From assembly GCA_963809245.1 (NCBI GenBank), contig CAWEIU010000001.1, positions 62,001-126,000 on the forward strand: a stretch of DNA of 64,000 nucleotides, in the 5' to 3' direction. Made by a program: the position numbers and the translations under genes. The notes beneath the pieces were generated by a model, which saw only the letters and a list, made by a program, of their open reading frames with translations, was not told the DNA's origin and did not search any database. The DNA comes from Roseiarcus sp963809245. Lineage in GTDB: Bacteria; Pseudomonadota; Alphaproteobacteria; Rhizobiales; Beijerinckiaceae. Below, piece by piece: positions 1-9,248 of this stretch (positions are counted from its first letter, which is position 1; every line of letters begins with the position of its first letter).

Positions 1-1
1 C

Positions 2-1189
2 CGATTTCATCACCAGGTGAAGCGCGCCTCATGGTCGTCGGCGGATGCGCGCTGGACCCTCGAAGTTTCCGGACCTGACGGGCAGGCGCTGACCTTCACC
101 TGCAATTTCCTGCAGATGTGCAGCGGCTATTACGACTACGACGCGGGTTACATGCCGGGCTGGGCGGGCATGGAGCGCTTCAAGGGGCGCATCGTTCATC
201 CCCAGAAGTGGCCGGAGGATCTCGACTACGCCGGCAAGCGCGTCGTCGTGATCGGCAGCGGCGCGACGGCGGTCACATTGGTTCCCGCCATGGCGGACAC
301 AGCCGCGCATGTCGCGATGCTGCAGCGCTCGCCGACTTACATCGTCTCGCGGCCGGCGAAAGACGCGATCGCCAATTGGCTCTACGCGAAGCTGCCGGAG
401 CGCGCCGCCCACGCGCTGGCGCGTTGGAAGAACATCCTCTTGCAGATGTATTTCTACAACCTCGCGCGCAGCAAGCCGGAAGCGGTGAAGAAGCGCATCG
501 TCGAGCTCGCCGAGGCCGAACTCGGGCCCGGCGCCGACATGCGCGAGCACTTCACGCCGCGCTACAATCCCTGGGACCAGCGGCTGTGCCTCGTCCCCGA
601 CGGCGATCTGTTCAGGGCGATCCGCGAAGGCAGAGCGTCCGTCGTCACCGACGAAATCGAGACCTTCACCGAGGCCGGCGTGAAGCTGCGCTCGGGCGCG
701 GAGATTCCGGCCGACATTATCGTCACCGCGACCGGGCTCGTGATGCGCCTGCTCGGCGGCATGGAGGTCGTGGTCGATGGCCGCGTCGTCAACATGGGCG
801 CCACGATGAGCTACAAAGGCATGATGTTCTCCGATGTGCCGAACCTCGCTTCGAGCTTCGGCTACACCAATGCGTCCTGGACGTTGAAAGCGGACCTCAC
901 AGCCGAATATCTCTGCCGGATTTTGAACAGGATGGATCGCGGCGGCTACGCCTATTGCACGCCGCGCGTCACGGATCCGTCGGTGACGATGGACGCGACG
1001 CCGCCGCTCGCGTCGGGCTACATGCAGCGGGCGAAGGACATCCTTCCCAAGCAAGGCTCCAAACGGCCGTGGAAGCTTCACCAGAACTACGCCAAGGACA
1101 TGCTGGCGTTGCGGTTCGGGGCGATCGACGACGGCGCGTTGGTCTTCACGCGTTCAACCGCACAGATGGCGCGACGCCGGCCGGCGTGA
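2..1189 (+). CDS. Flavin-containing (Baeyer-Villiger type) monooxygenase, 5'-truncated by window edge
   Basis: An FAD/NADPH-dependent monooxygenase that would insert oxygen into a ketone or oxidise a soft nucleophile in the cytoplasm. The frame is open to the first bases, so the N-terminal FAD Rossmann motif lies outside the window. About 395 residues remain. They include the BVMO fingerprint F-x-G-x3-H-x3-W (read as FKGRIVHPQKWP, nt 179-214), followed by a second dinucleotide fold with VIGSGATA (NADPH side). The next gene, an SDR, starts 32 bp downstream and an alpha/beta hydrolase follows. Ketone oxidation, reduction and ester hydrolysis are a common gene grouping for degradation of cyclic or long-chain ketones. 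The substrate cannot be read from the sequence. Confidence 0.88.
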   Translation, partial: RFHHQVKRASWSSADARWTLEVSGPDGQALTFTCNFLQMCSGYYDYDAGYMPGWAGMERFKGRIVHPQKWPEDLDYAGKRVVVIGSGATAVTLVPAMADTAAHVAMLQRSPTYIVSRPAKDAIANWLYAKLPERAAHALARWKNILLQMYFYNLARSKPEAVKKRIVELAEAELGPGADMREHFTPRYNPWDQRLCLVPDGDLFRAIREGRASVVTDEIETFTEAGVKLRSGAEIPADIIVTATGLVMRLLGGMEVVVDGRVVNMGATMSYKGMMFSDVPNLASSFGYTNASWTLKADLTAEYLCRILNRMDRGGYAYCTPRVTDPSVTMDATPPLASGYMQRAKDILPKQGSKRPWKLHQNYAKDMLALRFGAIDDGALVFTRSTAQMARRRPA

Positions 1190-1221
1190 TCGGCCCTTCC
1201 TCGACCCGACAGGCCGACCTC

Positions 1222-2079
1222 ATGCCGGAAATCCAACCCAAACGAATGGTCTTTCGCGGCCGCACAGCGGTGATCACCGGCGCCGGCGGGGGCATCGGAC
1301 GCGCCATCGCTCAATCTCTGGCAAAGCGCGGCTGCCATCTCGCGCTTGCCGACATCAGCGAGGCGGGGTTGGCTGAGACGGCGCAGCTCTTGAGCGGTGA
1401 AACCATCCGCGTCTCCCGCCACAGGCTCGATGTCGCCGACCGCGCGGCCGTCGCGGCGCTGCCGCAAGCGGTCGCCGCCGAGCACGGGCGTGTCGACTTC
1501 CTGTTCAACAATGCGGGCGTTGCGCTCGGCGGGACCTTCGAGCAGATCAGCGAAAGCGATTTCGAGTGGCTGCTCGAGATCAATTTCCTGGCGGTGGTGC
1601 GGCTGACGCGAGCGTTCCTGCCGTATCTGAAAGCGAGCGACGATGCGCGGATCGTCAATGTGTCGAGCCTGTTCGGCCTCATCTCGCCGCCCGGCCAGAC
1701 CGCCTATTCCGCGAGCAAATTCGCCGTGCGGGGCTTCTCCAACGCTCTCAGGTTCGAACTGGCGGGAAGCACCGTCGGCGTCACGGTGGCGCATCCCGGC
1801 GGGGTCGCCACGAAGATCGCCGAGAATGCGCGAAGGCCCGGCGGCGCCACGAACGCGGAGATGGCCGAGCAGCTCGAACTCGCCCGCCGCGTGCTGACCA
1901 TGGCGCCGGCGCGGGCCGGCGAGATCATCGTCGAGGCGGTCGAGCGCCGCGCGCCGCGCGTCGTGGTCGGCGGCAGCGCCAAAATGATCGCGCTGATCGA
2001 GCGCCTCGCGCCGGTCTCATATTGGAAAATCCTCGAGCGGATAATGCCACGGCCGAAACTTCGGAAGGGACATCCATGA
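1222..2079 (+). CDS. Short-chain dehydrogenase/reductase (SDR)
   Basis: A 285-residue classical SDR, an NAD(P)H-dependent oxidoreductase. The cofactor loop TGAGGGIGRA lies near residue 20, NNAG near residue 95, and the YSASK catalytic Tyr/Lys near residue 160, all in the expected order. The open frame extends far upstream, but ATG 1222 lies just after the monooxygenase stop and gives normal family length. The stop codon overlaps the ATG of the following hydrolase (ATGA), so the two are translationally coupled. In this operon it probably interconverts an alcohol and a ketone before or after the monooxygenase step. That role is inferred from context only. Confidence 0.88.
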   Translation: MPEIQPKRMVFRGRTAVITGAGGGIGRAIAQSLAKRGCHLALADISEAGLAETAQLLSGETIRVSRHRLDVADRAAVAALPQAVAAEHGRVDFLFNNAGVALGGTFEQISESDFEWLLEINFLAVVRLTRAFLPYLKASDDARIVNVSSLFGLISPPGQTAYSASKFAVRGFSNALRFELAGSTVGVTVAHPGGVATKIAENARRPGGATNAEMAEQLELARRVLTMAPARAGEIIVEAVERRAPRVVVGGSAKMIALIERLAPVSYWKILERIMPRPKLRKGHP

Positions 2080-3038
2080 CAATCCTCGTCGCCGTCGTCG
2101 TGCTGTTGGCTGTCCTGATCGCCGGCCTCGCGGGGTTCACGGCCATGACGGCGCGCAAGGTCGAAACGGCGCTGCCGCCGCGCGGCCAATTCAAGGAGAT
2201 CGACGGCGAGCGCATTCACCATGTCGACACCGGCGGCGCCGGCCCCGCCGTCGTCATGATCCATGGGCTTAGCGGCAACCTGCTGAATTTCGACTACGCG
2301 CTCGCCGGCCGCCTCGCCGGCGAGTTCCGCTTGATCCTGGTCGATCGTCCGGGCTCCGGTTACTCGACGCGGGCCGCCGACGCCGATGCAAGCCTCACCG
2401 CGCAGGCGGCTGCGATCGCCAAACTGATCCGCGCGCTCGGGCTCACGCGCCCGCTTGTGGTCGGGCATTCGCTCGGCGGCGCGGTCTCGCTCGCCCTCGC
2501 GCTCGATCATCCCGATTGCGTCGGCGCGCTGGCGCTCATTGCGCCGCTGACGCACGCGCAGGAGAAGGTCCCCGCGGTCTTCCGGGCGCTGCTGATCCGA
2601 TCGAGCCTCGCGCGCAATCTTGTCGGCTGGACGCTGGCGACGCCGCTCGGGATCTGGGGCGGCCGGACCGCCCTGAAGCAAGTGTTCGCGCCGGAAGCGG
2701 TCGCGCCCGAGTTTTCGCTGCGCGCCGGCGGCCTTCTCTCTATGCGCCCAAACGCCTTCTATGGCGCATCGTCGGACATCCTCGTAATCAACGACGTGTT
2801 GCCGGGCTACATGAAGCGGTATCCCTCGATCGACATTCCGCTTGGCGTGCTGTTCGGCAAGGGCGACAATCTGCTCGACTATCGCGCGCAGGGCGAGGCG
2901 ATGAAGGCGCGCTGTCCGGCGCTCGACCTCGAACTCATGGAGGGCGGCCACATGCTGCCGATGACCGCGCCCGACCGCTGCGCGGCGCTGATCCGCCGCG
3001 TCGCGGCGCGTCAGCAGAGCGTCCCGCAGATGGCGTAG
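2076..3038 (+). CDS. Alpha/beta hydrolase, membrane-anchored
   Basis: A 320-residue alpha/beta hydrolase. Residues 1-25 form a hydrophobic anchor (MTILVAVVVLLAVLIAGLAG). The oxyanion region HGLSGN comes next, followed by the nucleophile elbow G-H-S-L-G-G, an acid-loop candidate near GKGDNLLD and the catalytic His in GGHMLP. The complete Ser-Asp-His set indicates an active esterase or lipase-like enzyme facing the cytoplasm or periplasm. It starts inside the SDR stop codon (4-bp ATGA overlap). With the upstream monooxygenase it could hydrolyse the ester or lactone product. The substrate is not identifiable. Confidence 0.87.
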   Translation: MTILVAVVVLLAVLIAGLAGFTAMTARKVETALPPRGQFKEIDGERIHHVDTGGAGPAVVMIHGLSGNLLNFDYALAGRLAGEFRLILVDRPGSGYSTRAADADASLTAQAAAIAKLIRALGLTRPLVVGHSLGGAVSLALALDHPDCVGALALIAPLTHAQEKVPAVFRALLIRSSLARNLVGWTLATPLGIWGGRTALKQVFAPEAVAPEFSLRAGGLLSMRPNAFYGASSDILVINDVLPGYMKRYPSIDIPLGVLFGKGDNLLDYRAQGEAMKARCPALDLELMEGGHMLPMTAPDRCAALIRRVAARQQSVPQMA

Positions 3039-3114
3039 TGCGTTTTGCTTTTGATCGAACCGGCCCTTCCTCCGCCCTCCGGCCCACTCTCACGGGATTA
3101 TCCGGTCGGCGCCC

Positions 3115-3202
3115 TGTCATGCCCGCGAAAAGCGGGCATCCAGGAGTCAAAGGGCGAAGGCTTGCGGCGGTTGTCTGGACCCCCGCTTTCGCGAGGGTGA
3201 CA
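3115..3202. repeat. REP-like dispersed palindromic element, copy 1
   Basis: An 88-bp intergenic element with inverted ends: tgtcatgcccgcgaaaagcg on the left and ccccgctttcgcgagggtgaca on the right (arms written in part). The core reads ggcatccaggagtcaaagg and, further right, cggttgtctgga. A near-identical copy lies at 14829-14915. Elements of this type occur in many copies in Hyphomicrobiales genomes. Their function is unknown; they can act as transcript-end stem-loops. Confidence 0.7.
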
Positions 3203-3243
3203 GACGCGCCGGTCATCAAGAAGCAGACTGCTCCAAAGCCGCG

Positions 3244-3645
3244 TCAGGCCCGTCCGATGGCCGCGATCGCCTCGCGCGCAGCCAACGAAAGCGGCCGCGG
3301 CGGCTCCTCAAGCGGGAACCATTCGACTGCGGCGAGTTTGTCGGGCTCGCGATTTTCCGGCTCGCCGCTCTCGATGCGTGCGAGATAGACCGGCGACACC
3401 CAATGTTGCCCGTCGATCCCGATCATCTCGACGAGCGTCAGCGGGCGCTGGATGACGATCTCGACGCCGATCTCCTCGAGGATTTCGCGTCGTACGGCGT
3501 CCTCGACGCGTTCGAGAAAATCGACCTTGCCGCCGGGCAGGCTCCAGCAGCCCGCCTCCGGCGCTTTGCGTCGCTTGACGAGGAGCAGGCGGCCGTCACG
3601 CAGAATGGCCGCGCCGCAGCCGACGCCCGGCGCGCTGGCCGTCAC
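3244..3645 (-). CDS. NUDIX hydrolase
   Basis: A 133-residue NUDIX pyrophosphohydrolase with a complete Nudix box: GGKVDFLE, then seven residues, then REILEEIGV (G-x5-E-x7-REUxEExGU). Such enzymes cleave nucleoside diphosphates linked to another moiety, often as housekeeping against oxidised nucleotides. The chosen start is GTG 3645, whose GTGA overlaps the TGA of the upstream M20 peptidase gene. The open frame continues upstream inside that gene, but that part is its shadow. Translational coupling suggests co-expression with the peptidase. The exact substrate is unknown. Confidence 0.88.
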   Translation of the reverse strand: MTASAPGVGCGAAILRDGRLLLVKRRKAPEAGCWSLPGGKVDFLERVEDAVRREILEEIGVEIVIQRPLTLVEMIGIDGQHWVSPVYLARIESGEPENREPDKLAAVEWFPLEEPPRPLSLAAREAIAAIGRA

Positions 3646-5024
3646 TGGGCGAGCGCGGCGAGAATGCGGGCCCAGGAGCGCGCGCCCTTGTGGAAGGAGC
3701 TGCGCTCGTACTTCTCGTTGGGCGAGTGCACGGCGTCGTCGTCGAGGCCGAAGCCGACCATCAGGCTGTCCATGCCCAATTCGCGCTTGAAAGCGCCGAC
3801 GACAGGGATCGAGCCGCCGGAGCCGATCAGCAGGGCCGGCTTGCCCCATTCGGCTTCGAGCGCACGGCCGGCGCGCCGCACCGCCTCACTGCGTGCGGAC
3901 AACGCGATTGCCGGGCTTGCGCCATGCGAGATGAATTCTGCGGTTACGTCCTCCGGCAGGCGCGCTTTGACGAAAGCGCGGAGCGCCTGGACGATCCGGT
4001 CGGGATTCTGCTTGCCCACCAAGCGGAACGAGATCTTGGCGCTCGCCTTGGCGGGCAGCACCGTCTTCGTGCCTTCGCCGGTGTAGCCGCCGACGATGCC
4101 GTTGACGTCGCAAGTCGGACGCGACCAGATCATTTCCAGCGCCGAGCGTCCCTTCTCGCCGGCGGGCACGGACAGCCCGACCTCGCCGAGGAACGCCGCC
4201 TCGTCGAAGTCGAGTTCGCGCCATTGCTGCGCAACTTCCTCCGACAGCTCTTCGACGCCCTCATAGAAGCCGGGCAGGGCGACGGCGCCGTTGGCGTCGT
4301 GGAGGTCGGCGATGATTCGCGCCAGCACGCGGATCGGATTGATCGCCGCGCCGCCGTAGAGGCCGGAATGAAGGTCCCGGTTCGCGGCCTGGATCGTCAC
4401 TTCCTCGAGCACGAGGCCGCGCAGCATGGTCGTGATCGCGGGCGTCGAGGCGTCCCACATCCCGGTGTCGCAGACGAGCGCAAGATCCGCCTTCAACGCT
4501 TTGGCGTGCGCGGCGAGAAAGGCGGGCAGGGAGGGCGAGCCGGTCTCCTCCTCGCCTTCGAGCAGCACGCTGACGTTGCACGGCAGGCCGCCATGCGCGC
4601 GGTAGGCGCGGCAGGCCTCGAGAAAGGTCATCAACTGGCCTTTGTCGTCGCAGGCGCCGCGAGCGACGATCCGCTGGCCGTTCGGCCCATCGGCCAGCCG
4701 CGGCTGGAAGGGCGGCGTCGTCCACAACGCCAGCGGGTCGACCGGCTGCACGTCGTAGTGGCCGTAGAACAGAACATGCGGCGCGTCGCGCGTCTTCGCC
4801 TTGGCCGAGCCCACGACCATCGGCCGGCCGGCCGTGTCTTCGCGCGTGGCCTCGAAGCCGAGATCGCGCAATTCGCGCGCCAGCCAGTCGGCGGCGCGGT
4901 TGCAATCCGCGTAGTGCGCGGGAACGGCCGATATTGAGGGAATCTCGAGCAGCGAAAAGAGGCGATCGAGCGCCGACGCCTGATTGGCGTCGATCGTCGA
5001 GAGCACGTCATCGAGCGTGGACAT
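3642..5024 (-). CDS. M20-family metallodipeptidase
   Basis: A 460-residue cytoplasmic M20 (ArgE/DapE/CPG2-like) zinc peptidase. The first metal ligand is in FYGHYDVQP, the bridging Asp region in GACDDKGQ, the catalytic Glu pair in LEGEEETGSPS, and a further ligand in CDTGMWD. A dimerisation domain separates the two halves, and the C-terminal ligand His lies in the segment DDDAVHSPNEKYE. Length and order match dipeptidases of the succinyl-diaminopimelate-desuccinylase-like group, which hydrolyse dipeptides or N-acyl amino acids. It is the first gene of a two-gene unit with the NUDIX hydrolase. Confidence 0.92.
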   Translation of the reverse strand: MSTLDDVLSTIDANQASALDRLFSLLEIPSISAVPAHYADCNRAADWLARELRDLGFEATREDTAGRPMVVGSAKAKTRDAPHVLFYGHYDVQPVDPLALWTTPPFQPRLADGPNGQRIVARGACDDKGQLMTFLEACRAYRAHGGLPCNVSVLLEGEEETGSPSLPAFLAAHAKALKADLALVCDTGMWDASTPAITTMLRGLVLEEVTIQAANRDLHSGLYGGAAINPIRVLARIIADLHDANGAVALPGFYEGVEELSEEVAQQWRELDFDEAAFLGEVGLSVPAGEKGRSALEMIWSRPTCDVNGIVGGYTGEGTKTVLPAKASAKISFRLVGKQNPDRIVQALRAFVKARLPEDVTAEFISHGASPAIALSARSEAVRRAGRALEAEWGKPALLIGSGGSIPVVGAFKRELGMDSLMVGFGLDDDAVHSPNEKYERSSFHKGARSWARILAALAQ

Positions 5025-5128
5025 GGAAGCTCCGGCGCATAGATACGGGCCGGATTCGAACGCCGGCCGCCGCTAGCGCTTCTATCAGGCGCGCGGTCCG
5101 CGTCCAACAGGCGCCGTGAATCCGGCAA

Positions 5129-5158
5129 CAGGAGGGCCGCCGGCAGGCGACCCTCCTG
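5129..5158 (-). terminator. Candidate terminator stem-loop after pit
   Basis: Inverted repeat caggaggg ... ccctcctg with an extendable GC-rich inner stem, lying 7-36 bp beyond the pit stop codon on the minus strand. No clear U-tract follows, so this may be a weak or Rho-assisted 3' end. Confidence 0.5.
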
Positions 5159-5164
5159 GTTCGA

Positions 5165-6781
5165 TCAGAAAAGGTGACGGAACAAGAAGTAGAGCGTGCC
5201 CGACAGCAGGATTGCCGCCGGCAGGGTCAGCACCCAGCCGAGCGCGATGTTGCGCAGGGTCGACCACTGGATGCCCGAACCGTTGGCGAGCATCGTGCCG
5301 GCGACGCCCGACGACAGAACGTGCGTCGTAGAGACTGGCAGGCCGAGGCCGTCGGCTGCGCCGATGGTCGCCATCGCGACGAGCTCGGCGGCTGCGCCTT
5401 GACCATAGGTCAGGTGGGTTTTGCCGATCTTCTCGCCGACCGTGACGACGATGCGCTTCCAGCCGACCATGGTCCCGAGGCCGAGGGCGATTGCGACGAC
5501 GATCTTGACCCAGATCGGGATGAACTTGGTCGAGAGGTCGAGCTCCTTCTTGTAGAGGCCGAGCGTCGCGACCTCAGCAGGCTTGAGTTCGGATTCCTTG
5601 TCCTTGGCGAGGAAGCGCAGCGCTTCGGAGGCCAGATACATGTCGTTGCGCACGTTCTGGATCTTGTCCGCCGGCGTCTTGGCGAGCGAGCCGTACTGCT
5701 GAACCTGGTCGGCGATCTGCTTCACCAACACCGAGAGCGCAGGGTAGGTCCCTTCCGCGATCTTGTGCGCGTGCACGTAGTCGGTCACCGCGGGACGCGG
5801 GTCGCCGATAATCGCATAGCCCGCGCCATGCGCGTCGATGACCTTCGAGGCGTTCTGCGAGGCGGCGACGAAAGCGGGCACGTGGCTTTCCGGCAAGGCG
5901 CGGTTGAGCGCATAGGCGGTCGGCGCGACGCCGATCAGGATGAGCATAATGAGGCCCATGCCCTTCTGGCCGTCGTTCGAACCGTGGAAGAACGAAACGC
6001 CGGTGCAAGTGAAAATCAGCAGCGCGCGGATCCACAGCGGCGGCGGAGCGTCACTCTTCGGCTCCGTGTAGAGCTCCGGCGCGCGGACGGCGAACTTCAT
6101 CACCAGCAGCAGCAGCGCGGCGAAGACGAAGCCGAATAGCGGCGACAGCAGCAGCGCATTGCCGATGTTCGTCACCTGGCTCCAATCGACGCCGGACGTG
6201 CCGTCCTGGCCGCGCATCAGAGCGTTGGCGACGCCGACGCCGACGATCGAGCCGATCAGCGTATGGGAGCTCGAGGCCGGCAGGCCGAACGACCACGTGC
6301 CGAGGTTCCAGATGATCGCGGCGATCAGCAGCGCGAACACCATCGCGAAGCCCGCGCTGGAGCCGACCTGCATGATGAGCTCGACCGGCAGCAGCGAGAC
6401 GATGCCGAAGGCGACCGCGCCCGCCGACGTCAGGACGCCCAGCAGATTCCAGACGCCCGACCAGACCACGGCGAAATTCGGCTTCAGCGAGTGGGTGTAG
6501 ATGACCGTCGCGACGGCGTTGGCGGTGTCGTGGAAGCCGTTGACGAACTCGAAGCCGAGCGCGATCAGCATCGCCACGCCCAGCAGGAGGAAGGGAAGGA
6601 TCGTCGTCGGCGCCGACCCCGCCGCCTCGACGTCGGAGTAGATCGAATAGGCCGTGAAGAGCAGGCCGCCGGCGAGGATCGCCAGGAAAAGAAGGAGGGC
6701 GCGAAGGTCGACGGCTTGATCAAGCTTGACCCTCGATGGGGTCGTACTTGGCGCGGACGTACTGTGGGCGGCGGCTGTCAT
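5165..6781 (-). CDS. pit: Inorganic phosphate transporter, PiT family
   Basis: A 538-residue multi-pass inner-membrane low-affinity phosphate:H+ (metal-phosphate) symporter. It has the two homologous PiT signature segments: GFEFVNGFHDTANAVAT near residue 80 and, in the C-terminal half, ADGLGLPVSTTHVLSSGVAG. An inner signature FFHGSNDGQKGMG lies mid-protein. A long soluble insert of about 150 residues splits the transmembrane halves, as in proteobacterial PitA proteins. It is transcribed alone; no DUF47/PhoU-like partner lies next to it. ATG 6781 follows a short leader and gives a charged N-terminus before the first membrane segment. Confidence 0.95.
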   Translation of the reverse strand: MTAAAHSTSAPSTTPSRVKLDQAVDLRALLLFLAILAGGLLFTAYSIYSDVEAAGSAPTTILPFLLLGVAMLIALGFEFVNGFHDTANAVATVIYTHSLKPNFAVVWSGVWNLLGVLTSAGAVAFGIVSLLPVELIMQVGSSAGFAMVFALLIAAIIWNLGTWSFGLPASSSHTLIGSIVGVGVANALMRGQDGTSGVDWSQVTNIGNALLLSPLFGFVFAALLLLVMKFAVRAPELYTEPKSDAPPPLWIRALLIFTCTGVSFFHGSNDGQKGMGLIMLILIGVAPTAYALNRALPESHVPAFVAASQNASKVIDAHGAGYAIIGDPRPAVTDYVHAHKIAEGTYPALSVLVKQIADQVQQYGSLAKTPADKIQNVRNDMYLASEALRFLAKDKESELKPAEVATLGLYKKELDLSTKFIPIWVKIVVAIALGLGTMVGWKRIVVTVGEKIGKTHLTYGQGAAAELVAMATIGAADGLGLPVSTTHVLSSGVAGTMLANGSGIQWSTLRNIALGWVLTLPAAILLSGTLYFLFRHLF

Positions 6782-6885
6782 AATGGCTTCTCCCCCTACG
6801 ATTCACGGCATCGAACCGGTTTATCGTCAAGGGGAATGACAGACGCGTGACGGCCCGACCGTCCCGCTCCGCAAAAAAATGCCCG

Positions 6886-8395
6886 TCAGCCGGCTTCTGC
6901 CAGCAGCGATCCTTGCAGTCTGTCCGACTCGCTCTCCTGATCGGTTAAGCGCGTCGGGTAATCCCCTGTAAAGCAATGATCAGTGAATTGCGGATTGCGA
7001 TTGTCGCGGCCCTCGTAGCCCATGGCGCGATAGGTGCCGTCGACCGAGAGGAACGCGAGGCTGTCGGCCCCCATAAAGCGGCGCATCTCCTCGAGATTCA
7101 TCCGCGCGGCGAGCAGCTTGTCGCGCACGGGGGTGTCGATGCCGTAGAAATCAGGGTGCTTGATCGGCGGCGAGGAGATGCGCATATGCACTTCCCGCGC
7201 GCCCGCTTCGCGCATCATCTGCACGATTTTCACGCTCGTCGTGCCGCGCACGATGGAATCGTCGATCAGCACGATCCGCTTGCCCGCGACCACCGCGCGG
7301 TTGGCGTTGTGCTTGAGGCGGACGCCGAGCTCGCGGATCGCCTGGGTGGGCTGGATGAAGGTCCGCCCGACATAGTGATTGCGAATGATGCCGAGTTCGA
7401 AGGGAATACCGCAGGCCGCGGCGTAGCCGAGCGCCGCCGGCACGCCGGAGTCCGGCACGGGCACCACCACATCGACGTCGGCCGGCGCCTCGCGCGCCAG
7501 TTCCGCGCCCATCGCCCGGCGGGCGTCATAGACCGGCTTGCCCTGCACGATCGAATCCGGCCGCGCGAAATAGATGTATTCGAAGATGCAGGGCCGCATC
7601 CGCTGCGGGGGAAGTGGCTTGAGGCTCTGCACGCCCTCGCTGTCGATCACGATCACTTCGCCGTTCTCGATGTCGCGGACGAACTTAGCGCCGATGATGT
7701 CGAGCGCGCAGGTCTCCGAGCACAGGATCGGGCAGCCTTCGAGTTCGCCGAGCACCAGCGGGCGAATGCCGAGGGGATCGCGCGCGCCGATCAATTTTTT
7801 GTTGGTGAGCGCGACCAGCGCATAGGCGCCCTCGATCTGCTTGAGCGCCTCGATGAAGCGCTCGACGATGCGCGGGCGGCGCGAGCGGGCGGAAAGCAGG
7901 AGCACGACCTCGGTGTCCGAGGTCGATTGGCAGATCGCGCCGGCGCGGATCAACTCGCGGCGCAGCGTCAAGCCGTTGGTGAGATTGCCGTTGTGCGCCA
8001 CCGCCAGGCCGCCGCGATTCGAGCTCGGCGAACAGCGGCTGCACATTGCGCAGGATCGTCCCGCCGGTGGTGGAATAACGGACGTGGCCGACCGCGGCGG
8101 AGCCGGGCAGGCGCTCAATCGTCGCGGCGCTCGAGAAATGGTCGCCGACCAGTCCCAGCCGGCGCTCGGAGTGGAAACGCGAGCCGTCGAAGGCGACGAT
8201 GCCGGCCGCCTCCTGGCCGCGGTGCTGCAAAGCGTGCAGGCCGAGCGCGGTGATCGCCGCCGCGTCCGGGTGGCCGAAAATGCCGAAAACACCGCATTCT
8301 TCCCGCAAGCGGTCGCCCTCGAGGTCGAAGGGGTCGGCTTCGGCCACGGCGTCCTGGTTGGGAAGGGCGATCGAACTTCCGCGACAACGGTCCAT
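6886..8395 (-). CDS. purF: Amidophosphoribosyltransferase PurF (frameshifted at about 8020)
   Basis: Catalyses the first committed step of purine synthesis: PRPP plus glutamine to 5-phosphoribosylamine. The N-terminal glutaminase half is in one frame and carries the processed-Cys motif EECGVFGIFG after a propeptide of about 33 residues, then HRGQEAAGI and HVRYSTTG. From GGLAVAHNGNLTNG onward the protein continues in a second frame, with the PRPP loop VLIDDSIVRGTTS. Removing one base (nt 8020, between the codons for ...FAEL and NRGG) restores one chain of about 502 residues, normal for PurF. The gene is normally required for growth without purines, so a sequencing or assembly error is more likely than decay. 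The gene order radA-cvpA-purF is typical. Confidence 0.93.
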
Positions 8396-8462
8396 TGGAT
8401 CTCAGAGTTTGGAAGGCGTCGGCACAAACGCCGGGGCCGCCGGCGACGGCAGCGGGACGCCT

Positions 8463-9143
8463 TTATTGATCAGCGAGTTCGAGCTTTTGTTTGTCCGCGT
8501 TGGAGCCGCCCTGCGGCGAGGCCTCGGATTTCCTGGCGGGGGCGGGAGCAGCCGCGGGCGGGGAGGGCGCGGCCGGCGCGCTCGGGCCGCCGTTCTCGTC
8601 CGGCGGCGGATCGTCGATGGCGCCGCCGGCATTCTTGGTCTTGATCCAGGCTTCGATGGTGGAGGCCGCGTCTTCAGGCAACATCGCGACCACCTTGTTG
8701 GCGGTCTCCATCAGCGCCGGCCGCGTCTTGGCCGTCTTCACCCACTCCGGCTGCTGCTTTTCCGCCACCAGCCAGTTGAAAATCGAGAAGGCGACGACCC
8801 CGAGCAGGAAGCCGCGCGCAGCGCCGAACAGGAAGCCGAGCGAGCGGTCGAGCGCGCCGATCTTGCTGTCGAGAATGGCGTCGGACAAGCGCACGGTGAA
8901 CAGCGAAACCACGATCAAGGTGACGAAGAACACGGCCGCGGCGGACACCGCCTGGGCGACGATCTCCTTGTGGATATAGGGCGTCGCATAGGGGAGTACG
9001 AGGGGATAGAAATAATAGGCCGACGCCGCGGCCGCCGCCCACGAGCCGATCGCGAGGACCTCCCGGGTGAAGCCGCGCATCATCGACAGCAGGGCGGAAA
9101 TGAGAATGACGCCGAGAATTCCAAGATCAAGATATGAAGGCAT
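8463..9143 (-). CDS. cvpA: CvpA-family inner-membrane protein
   Basis: A 226-residue CvpA (colicin V production) family protein. Four hydrophobic segments occupy roughly residues 5-125, and the family-typical SMMRGFTREVLAIG lies in the first helix hairpin. A soluble, Ala/Pro-rich tail follows, including PPPDENGG and PAAPSPPAAAP. The start ATG 9143 (MPSYLDLGIL) is preferred over an upstream ATG whose extra residues look non-coding. In proteobacteria the gene is linked to purF and influences envelope homeostasis. Here it lies 67 bp upstream of purF and 105 bp downstream of radA. Confidence 0.9.
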   Translation of the reverse strand: MPSYLDLGILGVILISALLSMMRGFTREVLAIGSWAAAAASAYYFYPLVLPYATPYIHKEIVAQAVSAAAVFFVTLIVVSLFTVRLSDAILDSKIGALDRSLGFLFGAARGFLLGVVAFSIFNWLVAEKQQPEWVKTAKTRPALMETANKVVAMLPEDAASTIEAWIKTKNAGGAIDDPPPDENGGPSAPAAPSPPAAAPAPARKSEASPQGGSNADKQKLELADQ

Positions 9144-9248
9144 TGTTCTGAGCCTCGCAGCCACACCGAGACACACGGGCTCGCCTAGTGCCCGCCCATC
9201 GTCGCATATCATCGAGTTGCGGCCTTATAGACAACCCGTCCGGCTTCG

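Noticed and set aside
29..1081. 350-codon minus-strand frame opposite the monooxygenase
   Set aside because: Arg/His/Ala-rich antisense shadow typical of high-GC DNA; the plus-strand gene has clear catalytic motifs.
5040..5120. Sequence ggattcgaacgccgg resembling a tRNA T-arm
   Set aside because: No acceptor stem, D-arm or anticodon arm can be folded around it.
6840..6885. T-rich run (seven Ts on the minus strand) after purF as a terminator
   Set aside because: No adequate stem precedes the run.
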